Part shown: positions 51,665 through 60,599 of the stretch, piece after piece
Layout: the number at the start of each line of letters is the position of its first letter
How positions within the stretch are numbered: position 1 is the first letter of the stretch
Origin: Paragonimus skrjabini miyazakii
Taxonomy: Eukaryota; Platyhelminthes; Trematoda; Plagiorchiida; Troglotrematidae
Reading direction: 5' to 3'
DNA: 64,000 nt
Assembly (NCBI GenBank): GCA_014338405.1
Contig: JTDE01002931.1
Coordinates: forward strand, 22,607-86,606
Made by a program: the position numbers and the translations under genes
The notes under the pieces: model-generated
Databases searched by the model: none
Told to the model about the DNA's origin: nothing
What the model saw: only the letters and a program-made list of their open reading frames with translations

Positions 51665-52954
51665 GGAAGACAAAAACGTGTACCCCTAGCTCAAGAGCTT
51701 TCAGATGCATTTTCACTTTTGGTGCGACGCATTTTACACAGAAAAATATCAAACTACAATTACTATCCGAAGCAATCTTTGATTGCTGACACTCAGGTGA
51801 ATCGGTTGACGTGGACATTTCGAAATTTCCCTCTACTACTGCCACATTTCTGTCCCGTAACTTCTGCTCAATTCGACTTTCTTCTTTGACCCCTACTGTG
51901 ACTTTCTTATTTTTAGGCACACGCAGCTTATTTGGTCAATTTCAGAATGCAATTTTTAATGGCGATAAATCTTCTTCAGAAATGCACAAACAAATACATA
52001 CTTTTAAAAGAAATCATTGAATTCTTTCGCAAATATGTAATCTTCCCGAACAATAAGCTACAGTGTATGTCGGCATTATCGGCTATGAATCAACAGTTAA
52101 TCCAGATTCAGACCGTTTTAAAAACATGTCTGTAAGGCTAAGCACAACGATCACTATTCGTGTCCGTGTAATTTGAAAACATATCACTCGTCGCGTTGGG
52201 ACGCGTTTGATGTAATAGTGTATAGCTTTACTTGACACGACACAACCACAGTTTCATTTCTTCCATAATGACAAAGATAGTTACTCTCTTATTGTCCCAA
52301 AGAAATAGAAAGTATTTGTTTTTGGGTAGGTAAGGACATTTCAGTCCCGTGGGAACTGATCGATGCGTTGCAATGAATTATACAACTTTACTTTGTGAAA
52401 AACAACAAACTAGGTGCACTCATGTTTAACACAAAAGAATCTTCAATACTGCTCTTAGTATCTCACATTACTAAAGACCTTCAAACAACGATATACAGTC
52501 AAGAGTCTGTAGCTCATTGTTCCGGTTATGCATCCGTCGGACAATAATGAATGAACACAATTCGAATTCAGCAGGCTGTTTTGACGAACGTTATTCCTTG
52601 ATGGTTTGATGTGCATTCTGTTAACCCTGACCCGCAAATGAATGTCATCATGCGAGTCCGAGTTAAACCTGTCAGGTCGATGTACTGTTCATTTGGTTCA
52701 AAAGAAACGTCATATTGAATTATGATGGTAAACAATCTCAGGTACTTTGGCATTGCGCTCCGCAGACGCAGCGTTGGAAAGCTGTGGAATTAATCCGACA
52801 AGACTTCCAAGGGTTTTTTTAATAGGTTGGGCTTATTTCGATGTGCTTAAATGCTACAGTTAACTGTGGATGGCATTCGAATTTTAGCATATCAATGGGA
52901 TAATATGTATTATATGCAGCCATAGTGATACTTGATTGCAATTAACTATTATTC
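51665..52954. other. 3' flank of the AMPK gamma gene
   Basis: Includes the 3' UTR of the gamma gene, whose end I cannot place. A minus-strand frame at 51621-51920 (KVTVGVKEESRIEQKLRDR) is protein-like but has no supporting exon borders. Confidence 0.45.
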
Positions 52955-53050
52955 CAGTTTCGCTCTCATTAGAGCTCATCAGTAGTGCATATCATCGCCA
53001 CTGCCGGGACTTGAACCACGGACATGAGGACCTTAGTTATACCACGAGTG
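52955..53050 (-). repeat. Hammerhead SINE head, truncated inside the ribozyme
   Basis: Minus strand: A-box-like TGGTATAACTAAGG (53031-53044), B box GGTTCAAGTCC (53007-53017), then GCACUA, CUGAUGA, GCUCU-AAUG-AGAGC, GAAACU (52955-52988). Stem II is five perfect Watson-Crick pairs, better than in the 23.4 kb copy, and CUGAUGA is the textbook core. The match stops within stem III, so the cleavage site and the 3' strand of stem I are missing and it cannot self-cleave alone. It lies head to head with the copy at 53.44 kb. Confidence 0.85.
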
Positions 53051-53441
53051 TACGGGCCAGTAGTATGCGAAACTGTATCCACCTCGCGGCCGGAGTTCCT
53101 ATTTTCTTCAGAGTTACAAACAACTATTGTAGCACACTAGTCTTTTAGTAATCGATAAGATGTTGCAATTCGCGTATCTCCAGAGTGGAAGTTCTCAACC
53201 ACTCTATTATCCCTGTGGTAATACGGGCAAACAGTTGTCGAATTACGCAAATATTTTAAAAAAATTATTCGTGCCGTTAGTTGGTAACGATTAAATTGGG
53301 ATACTACTGGCAACAAACCGATTGATCCACCAATGAACAAGACACTTGGGAAATCAACTGATTTGTGAAAATGCATTTTTTTAACCGATGCTGGTGTCCT
53401 ACCTTGTAGTCAGACATCAATTAATCAGTCGATCGTACTTT

Positions 53442-53486
53442 CGACTACTGACGAGCTCTAATGAAAGCGAAACTCGAGTCTAGTGC
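53442..53486 (+). ncRNA. Hammerhead ribozyme, weakened stems
   Basis: RNA reads CGACUA, CUGACGA, GCUCU-AAUG-AAAGC, GAAA, CU-CG-AGUC, UAGUGC. Both core boxes and the GUC cleavage triplet are intact. Stem I keeps four inner pairs of six because the outer two bases changed. Stem II has one C-A mismatch. Stem III is the three-pair, two-base-loop form. Residual activity is possible but likely poorer than for the 23.4 kb copy. Confidence 0.8.
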
Positions 53487-53560
53487 TTCTTTTCGAAATG
53501 GGCCAACTGGAGTCTATGGGAATGCGACAGCTGCGATCAATTGTAGGTGATGTTCAATCT
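53442..53560 (+). repeat. Hammerhead SINE copy, ribozyme plus body
   Basis: Plus strand: ribozyme at 53442-53486 followed by TCTATGGGAATGCGACAGCT and GGTGATGTTCAATC, ending near 53560. The tRNA-like head is absent, so the copy is 5'-truncated at or just before stem I. The sequence 53486-53559 matches the body at 23.4 kb almost base for base. Confidence 0.85.
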
Positions 53561-55020
53561 ATATTCTATTCAAGTCAACACGGTACCGATAGTCTTTTGA
53601 CAGATTGTATGTAAGCTAAGGTCGGTCTAGACATGCCTCACTAAGATTAAAGACTGGTTAACATTGCGTCATCCGGATAATGGCTGTCGGTTAACGAAGC
53701 TGCGCGCGCAGTACAAAATAGTTTCCGTCAAAGCCGTCTCTGAATAGACCACGCTTTCCGCACGAAGCTTGGTCGATGTAAACGAACGCCTACATAGACG
53801 TTAGTTGCAGCGGAGTTTCAGTAGCGACAGATATTCCCATGAAATGTGTTTAGATTAGAGTTAGGCATTGACATGTTATCAATTCCACCTTGAATTGACT
53901 GTATGACCACCGATCGTGACCACAGGTAGTCTAGTATCCAATTACACCTGCAATAAGACGCAGATCAAGCTAATCTAGAGTGAAAACTGTACACCTGTAA
54001 CTTTGAAAACCACAGCTGCCACCGGATCTGAACTTTACAGGCAATTCAAGTAACATGTAGTTCCCAGCACAGATGATCTTTGTAAATGCTAGACACATTA
54101 AGTCTGACAGGCTAAGAAGGGATATCCACAAACACTAGCATAGTGGCGCTGAGGCCCAGCTAACAGATAAAAGTAACGGAATTAGAGCCAGCTTTGTCAG
54201 AGATACTAGGAGAATTTCTAAAGATACCCGCACCAGTATAGAGCGTCTACTTGTCAAAGAAATCATCAACGAAGCAGAAAACATAACTATCCACAAGTCC
54301 GTAATCATCGGCAGTACCACCTAAGCAAACTGAGGTTCGCGAACAGATCCTAACAATGCCGCCGACCGAAACAACCTCTAGCCGGTAGTTTTCAAAGATG
54401 GCGAGGAATTCATTCGGTTGTTCCAATTAGGGTAGGCGACTAAGAACGTCATCCGAATTGTTCTTAATAAATTCCATATTCAGAGAAGAAACCAACGGTT
54501 CTTTTGAAAACCACGAGGAATTAGCTTGACTAGTCGCAATTAAGGTTGAGGTTAAAATATGATTTATCGTTCCACCGCAACTCCAAAAAACAGGCAAGGA
54601 ACAGCAAGCAAGACCACGTTAATGATTTTAACAAGTTTTCGTTCCTGGTTAAAATATCGGAACCACGTCATACGTCAGCCGATGGTTGTCACGGTTACAA
54701 AGACGCATTTGACATGATTTCTATAGTCACTTAAGCGCAAAGATACACAAAACAGGCGTATGGACACGTCATTCACGTTCACGGCAACCCAAAAAGGTGG
54801 AACTTGGTTGTACCATAGCCGTTGCAATTTCTTCTTATAAAGTCGGTTCGTAAAACCGACTTCCAGGCATGCGTGACGCGGGCAGAATCCAGCAACATAC
54901 AAACGGCTGTCCACCAATTCGTTGGTGATCGCCGAAACTAGCCATTTACAACAGCTCGGATAACGTTAAGCAATAGCTTCAGAGCTTGAACGACCTACGT
55001 CATCTCCGGTGGTAAAGAGG
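53561..55020. other. Intergenic sequence, unassigned
   Basis: No recognised gene. The GC content is somewhat higher than in the introns. Short protein-like scraps at 54130-54330 (plus strand, with stops) could be an eroded retroelement linker. Confidence 0.4.
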
Positions 55021-55270
55021 CTTAAGGATCGTCCACCATATCCTTCTACGGTTCCGGAATACGGTTTCATTGGGTGCCTTCGTGCGCACTGAATGGCACC
55101 AGTGATAAAGTTACGAAGCAAACGCTTATCTACGGAGTTCCAGCGAGATTATTCCTTCACCCCTCAAAGATGCGTAGAACAAAGTGGCTAGGTTATTTAC
55201 TAAGGATGCCAGCCAATAGGTTCCTGTACCCAGCAATCACAGTAGATGCAGCCGACGATCGGTGAAGTAG
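55020..55270 (+). mobile_element. RTE-like LINE C-terminal scrap
   Basis: Plus strand: MRRTKWLGYLLRMPANRF then PAITVDAADDR and a stop. This corresponds to the L-R-WLGHVLRMP block and the following A-x-DAAxDR of the fragment at 38.4 kb (RWLGHALKM, FIIDAAADR). Upstream residues are a poor match to the W-x-RVSN region. Heavily truncated and dead. Confidence 0.7.
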
Positions 55271-56575
55271 GTAGTTTGGCCACCGTAGGTAATATTCATT
55301 TCCCGGACAGGAGCCCCGATGACACACTCTGGAGAGATTAAAAAAGACTCATCAGGTTCAGTGTTATAAATATTGCTAACATCTGACCGGGTCGTCTGTA
55401 AAGTGTCGATATTGAAACCAGGTAGCGAAGTGAACAAATAAACAATCATGCACAGGCTCTCGTAAAATTTGGTTCTTTGAAAGGTTTGGGCTGTCCGCTT
55501 GAGTTCAGGCATTGGTGTTAATCGAAAAGGAGCCTAATCCCTTTCCCTCTTTTACTTCCAAAATGGGGTTTGTTCCTCTTCTATGGGTATGCAACAATCA
55601 AGAATCAACGCTAATCCTTAATCCCTTGGACGACGATGAGCATACACAGACGGTTCTAACAGGCGTACATAATTTGTAGCCCAATAGCAGACGAGACCGC
55701 TGTAAGCTAATGCGTGATTTTTGTATCAAGTGCTATGTCAACCAAACCTAGATGGAGAATCAAGGTAGGCATTACATCTGACCTTTTGAATAGCCAGAAA
55801 AATTAGCTCGAGTTAACTTTGAGTTACAATCAACAGTTGATATGGCAAGACCTATATTAGATGTAAAAATCAGATTTTACATACAGAACCATAAAGAACA
55901 TGCTACTGGAACTGTCGGAATCAATAACAACTTTCTACTATCGTAATGTAAAACATACAAATGACAAAGTAGAGGATAACATGTCACATTTGGCCATTCA
56001 CAGACAAGTGTACAGAAAAAGACAAGGGTAGTAGTAACAGTACTGGTAACGTTACAAATGAGGAGCAGCTTATTCATCGGGGTACAAAAGTGAGTGAATA
56101 GATCAGATGGGAAAAAAGTGTGCAATTGCGGACAAATAGAGCTAGGTACATCCGAATACACGCGGACAGATACAAAATGAAATTTATGGGCACAACAGGT
56201 CGGTTAAAATCGGGAGCCAAATCTTGCACACTAAGCAACTGTGCAAGCATTTATTCGTGTGTATCACAAAACTGCCAGAGAAAAAACAACAGATAACCAC
56301 ACGCTTCGTACGGTTAACTTGACTGTGAAAGGTCTCTCAGCTCACAGAAATTTACAAATTAGTCAACCTTTTCCACTAGTCGGTGCAACGCAGAATGACT
56401 GGAGACAAGCAAAGTAACGAGAAAATGCATAAATGAGACCCGGAAAATTATAAGATCAAAGTAATCCGGTGGGAATGAAATAGTTTTTCCTCGACAACGA
56501 ATCGAGTGGTTTACAGTTTTTAATGCACTAAGTTAGTGTTATAAAACAACATAACAATGTACAATTTAACGGTAG

Positions 56576-56779
56576 TTATAGAGAAAGAGATCGGTCATCG
56601 GGAGGCTCAGGTTTGACAGGAAACAAACTTGTGGGAGGCACTGATTTACAACTCTTCGATTTCCAACTGGGGGATGATAAAGCGGATACGGATTTCAGAT
56701 CGCGTAAGAACTGCCTGGCCAAGCGCGTGCTGCTTCGATGAGTGTCACTTGCACCCAGAGCAAAGCGACGCCATTGATC
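56576..56779 (-). CDS. Unidentified gene, probable terminal exon
   Basis: Minus-strand frame opening after a strong acceptor (TTTACCCCTCCCCCATGTCAG) at 56780. It reads DQWRRFALGASDTHRSSTRL, ARQFLRDLKSV, then a Ser/Lys-rich stretch and VKPEPPDDRSLSL before TAA (67 residues). It opens in phase 0, so it can splice directly to the exon ending at 57573. ATTAAA about 52 bases past the stop (56519-56524) is a possible weak poly(A) signal. I do not recognise the family. The aromatic and basic DQWRRFALG segment looks like the most conserved part and the best query. Confidence 0.55.
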   Translation of the reverse strand, partial: DQWRRFALGASDTHRSSTRLARQFLRDLKSVSALSSPSWKSKSCKSVPPTSLFPVKPEPPDDRSLSL

Positions 56780-57059
56780 CTGACATGGGGGAGGGGTAAA
56801 ACCAACAACTGTTAACAACAAACCACAAATCTCATCCTTTGATGAGGCAGATTTCAAATATTATCATAACAAAAACAACACAGTGCATACACTCGATGAC
56901 ATAAATAACAGCACCGAGCCTGAGAATGTTTGCCATGATGAAAACAGGGTAGCTAGTCTTGAATATCGGTAGCATATAAACGAGTTATAGATAATCAGAT
57001 AAATATAAAGCAACTGAATGTTGATTTGCCCCACTCATCGGAAGTGGCTTCTAGTGGTG

Positions 57060-57125
57060 ATGTTTTTCCACAAAATTCGCATTATTTGTCAAGGAAAATG
57101 GATTCTTCATTTTCTGGGAATTTGA
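57060..57125. repeat. Dispersed repeat, copy 1
   Basis: The sequence around AAAATTCGCATTATTTGTCA, then GGATTCTTCATTTTCTGGGA, recurs at 63926-63990 with about 80 percent identity by eye. In both copies the plus strand can be read FF-x-KIRIIC. Identity of the element is unknown. Confidence 0.65.
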
Positions 57126-57292
57126 ACGTCCGCCAGAATTCTGGAACGTCTGAGAAGTTGCGCTCGCCTCTGGTTGGTCTACTCGGTCGCATAGACCCAA
57201 GGCCACCCAAAACCTAAATATAGTTGCTGTAAACCACAATTCTGCCTTCGGGCTAAGCAGCAAATAAAGCTCGTTGAAGGCCATCTTTTTCC

Positions 57293-57406
57293 CTACTTGT
57301 TGGGGGTTCTAAGTTGCGAGAGTTGAAATCCGATACTTGCGCTCTGATTTTCGTACCGCTTGTGATAGAGATACTGTTCGAAGTCTTTGTGTTTGTTCTT
57401 GCCTTT
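57293..57406 (-). CDS. Unidentified gene, alternative terminal exon candidate
   Basis: Phase 0 frame after an acceptor-like CCCCAACTGATAGAG. It reads KGKNKHKDFEQYLYHKRYEN, QSASIGFQLSQL, then a stop at 57293. It also fits the phase of the exon ending at 57573, so either this or the 56576-56779 exon could end the protein, or both by alternative splicing. The acceptor is weaker than that at 56780. Confidence 0.35.
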   Translation of the reverse strand, partial: KGKNKHKDFEQYLYHKRYENQSASIGFQLSQLRTPNK

Positions 57407-57572
57407 CTCTATCAGTTGGGGTAGTAACATGTGAATAGGAAAAACGATAAACGAATTCAAAGGACTATCTGTAACAAACGTGACCATAATCCATTCTGAC
57501 GATACTCCTACCGAATTGAGTCCCAAAATAACCGTGTTGAATAAATTAACACTATAAGGTAACGGAACTCAC

Positions 57573-58040
57573 CTCATATCCTATCTGAACAACACGACGG
57601 GTGGACAGTTGTGGCTGCATTCGTGGAGGTACTTTTAACGGGACCAGTGGTATGAGGAATGATTCTTTGTGAGTTCCACTGTAATCAGAATCACAACCAG
57701 ACTGTACTTGAGGGTTCACAACCGGAGTCCATCCTCCGAACTGGCTGCGTCCATTCGCAGCACCGGCAAGAGAGGTATTGAAATTGTTGTCGGGAATGGC
57801 TGATGGAACTGGTGTAGAAGTTGGTGTAATTGCTCGATTCCATGCAGTTGCTTTTGCTGTCAGGACAGCCAGACAGTTGGCATCATTTAAACCCGTGGAG
57901 TTGAGAGTTGCTGATATTGCAAGGTCATTTATCCGAGCGGAAGAAAGTAAGGATCGCTCCGCAAGCCTCTCCAACGAAGCACATGCACTGCGGTTGTCAG
58001 CCGAGAGTGGAGCCTCAAATAAACGGGCGCACACAGATCG
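57573..58040 (-). CDS. Unidentified gene, internal exon
   Basis: 468 bases, phase 0 both ends, between TATTTTAG and GATATGAG/GTGAGT. It begins RSVCARLFEAPLSADNRSAC, ASLERLAERSLLSSARINDL, AISATLNSTGLNDANCLAVL, a predicted helical, Ala/Leu-rich region of about 75 residues. A disordered Pro/Ser/Asn stretch (ITPTSTPVPSAIPDNN) follows. It ends IPLVPLKVPPRM, then STRRVVQIGYE. Long uninterrupted frame, good splice sites and domain-like helices support a real exon. The protein family is unknown to me; a nuclear or regulatory protein is only a guess from composition. Confidence 0.75.
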
Positions 58041-58321
58041 CTAAAATATCCAATGCAAACAAATCAGCTACAATGAGACACAAGACATTTCTTGCTCATG
58101 TAAGTTAACCAGAATTAGAATACTCTATTAAACGCATAAACTGAGCGGGACAAACGTGTAACCGCCTCATGCGGAGGCGGAATCAAACGATATAGACAGA
58201 AGTTTATATGAATTTAGACAAAATTATAACGAAACGAGTGGTTATTCAATTCTACGACTAAGTGATAAACGTGCATCACTACATCCGTCAAACAAAAGAT
58301 TGCACCTGAATGCAAACTTAC

Positions 58322-58775
58322 AGCATTCACAGTCGTCGAGTTGCACAATAAGTGGCGCATTCGATTGGGTGTCCTCCTTGAATCAGGCTTTTGAGTGAAA
58401 CCGACGTAGCGGGCGGTGCTACTTCCGCTGACTAGATTTCTTAAGACAGCTGGAGGGCTAGCAAGGTGAAATGATAGCTGGTCAGCCTCGCTCAGGGCTT
58501 TGGTTGGGGTTTGAACAAAGAAATGATCTTCAGTATGACACCCCGGCACTCCCACAGAGTTCAACGCATTCACCGGATAAGGTAAAGCTTCTGGTTTACT
58601 TCGACAACCAGCAAGATCGCGGTGCGCTGTATTATCCATAGAAAGATTAGAAATATTAGACACAGTGGATGACGTTCTCAGTGCTGTGGGGAACAACTGG
58701 GTTTTTGTCGTTTCGAAATGTTTCCGCAAAAGTAATGACTGCAGCGTGCTGGAGGATTGCAACACAGGTTGTGCA
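58322..58775 (-). CDS. Unidentified gene, internal exon
   Basis: 454 bases after TACTCTTTTTCAG. One base completes a split codon, then 151 codons follow, ending GCT/GTAAGT in phase 0. It reads LQSSSTLQSLLLRKHFETTK, then LSMDNTAHRDLAGCRS, LSEADQLSFHLASPPAV and RRTPNRMRHLLCNSTTVNA. Serine-, threonine- and asparagine-rich, with no visible domain: probably a disordered linker. The one-base start phase agrees with the two-base end phase of the next upstream exon, which ties the chain together. Confidence 0.75.
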
Positions 58776-59369
58776 CTGAAAAAGAGTAACGACTAAGCTA
58801 TGGGTAAAAATGCGGGTAACAGCCTGCATAAACAGTAATAGACAACAGGGTGCACGCAAGTTATTGTTCAGTTCAAATTGTGCATATTGGATTTGTACCA
58901 TAACTATACAATAGCATTTACGGTATTTTAAACTGCAATTTTAAATGTCATCGCAAGAAAGTTCAAGAAGTAGCTTGGGTAACTGACTGAGGACAAACAG
59001 TACTGTTTTATCCGAATGCGTTTACAATCGGGAATGTAAACAAACACGTGTGCGAAATAAGAACCAAGATAACACCAAAATTGCTATTTAAAAAAATAAC
59101 ATGATTTATCACTCTGATTGAACCATGAGAGTTGGTCCTACTAACAGAGCTAGCAAAATGGCCGAAACTCAAAAGGTAACCAGAGGATCGACAGAAATAA
59201 ACCTAGTAACAAGTATTCAAAAGCTTTTTAGTCCTTAGGTATACGTGTGGCAAATAACCAGCAACCGAATCAATCTGTTTGAGCACGAACCTGAAACATG
59301 CCAGTGTGTAGATAAGAATGACGCAAACAAAAGCGAAATAATAAGTAGTTTGGCAGATTTATGACTCAC

Positions 59370-59485
59370 TTGTGTTGACTGAAACGGTTCTCACTAAGGC
59401 AAGGCAAACTGATGGTCAAACGATCGGGTGAAGAGGCCTTTGGAACAGACAGCTGAGTGATCAAAGGAACCGATATTGGGGCGCC
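59370..59485 (-). CDS. Unidentified gene, internal exon
   Basis: 116 bases between GGTTTCTTCTTCAG and CACAA/GTGAGT: GAPISVPLITQLSVPKASS, PDRLTISLPCLSENRFSQH, leaving two bases that join the T opening the exon at 58775 to make an Asn codon. The exon is too short to show up as a long reading frame. I found it from the splice sites and phase fit. Confidence 0.65.
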
Positions 59486-59608
59486 CTGAAGAAGAAACCT
59501 TGAGTCAGAGATAACCCTTGAGAACACTTACAAGTAATCGCCTAGCAAAATACAGTTGCACAAAGAAATATCACCGTCATATTGAGCAACGTCACAAATT
59601 AAACATAC

Positions 59609-59798
59609 GTGAGAGACCTCTGGACTGGGTGCTTTTCGAGACCTCGAGGAATCTGATATTGAAGTTTTCAGACCAGACGCCGCTACATCAGTCTCACACC
59701 ACAACCGCAACCGTTTGGACGAATTCAAGGTCTCCGCATTGGGCGAAGTAATTAAGTCCGATTTACTCCTTCGTCTAGAAGCGCCAGACCATGAAAGA
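59609..59798 (-). CDS. Unidentified gene, internal exon (5'-most seen)
   Basis: 190 bases after CTTGTTCTTTGTCTAG, ending CAC/GTATGT: LSWSGASRRRSKSDLITSPN, AETLNSSKRLRLWCETDV, then SSRSRKAPSPEVSH. Basic clusters (SRRRSKS, SSKRLRL) could serve nuclear localisation. It starts with one base of a split codon, so the preceding exon must end in phase 2. I could not place that exon with confidence among frames at 59830-60065 or further right. Confidence 0.65.
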
Positions 59799-60308
59799 CT
59801 AGACAAAGAACAAGCGAGGTAGATAGGAAATTCAGACAACGAATCGATGGGTGCCGGCGCATAATGTAAAAAAGCGTTTGTTAACACGTGAGAAATTGGA
59901 TCGCAAGAGGGTCGTCAGACCGACGAACTGAAACAGGGGTGCTCGTAGTAACAAAGAATGGAAACCACAATCGCTAAGCGAGCTCGCAGCAGAACACAAC
60001 GCCTGTGCAAAACAAGGAAAATACAGAATTGCCTGAATATCTATCAAAGCCCAGCTGGTTAACAATCTTGAGGCTGCTCATCATACCTTAACTAATACAA
60101 AAATAACGGGTTTACCAAGTGCACACTTTGGTACTGTATGTAATATATATCATCCAGGACAATTCGCCCATTCATCAATTTCATGAAAAACGGTCAGACG
60201 GGCAGCTTAATGAATTTTAAATATGCATGTTGCCTAAATCGTAATGTGCTATTTACTGAAGTGTCAACAGTCTGTGTAGCAATCAAAATACATGCTACTG
60301 TGAAGAGG

Positions 60309-60398
60309 CTGGGATTCGGCCGGATTCGAACCAACAACAGACACTGCATGTCAAAACGCAGTGAGGCCTTTGTCAACTACTATATGAGGCCATACCAG
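60309..60398 (-). tRNA. tRNA-like sequence, pseudogene or SINE head
   Basis: Minus strand. The acceptor ends CTGGTAT and ATCCCAG pair at six of seven positions. A D arm GGCC/GGCC encloses 19 bases. A stem CACTG/CAGTG encloses an oversized 12-base anticodon loop. The T arm GTTGG-TTCGAAT-CCGGC is classical, with a perfect B box GGTTCGAATCC (60322-60332). The enlarged anticodon loop, mismatch and lack of a good A box argue against a working tRNA and for a tRNA-derived pseudogene or SINE of a family other than the hammerhead SINE. Confidence 0.5.
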
Positions 60399-60599
60399 GT
60401 GTTCACAAATTTCATATCTAGATCAAACTGCCCACCTAACCCACTGTGCCATGGAATTCACAAATAAACTTAAGAGAATAACTACACAAACAAGATTTCT
60501 TAGACATTTTACACCGGAATCCATCGATACTACCAGTGAGCTATGAAAACGTTACATGGACACTTAACTGGGTAACTGTGTCGAAATATGACCTTTCTG

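Noticed and set aside
56576..58040. 57-58 kb minus-strand exons as retroelement ORF
   Set aside because: No RT, integrase, endonuclease or gag-type motif, and splice sites with consistent phases argue for a cellular gene.
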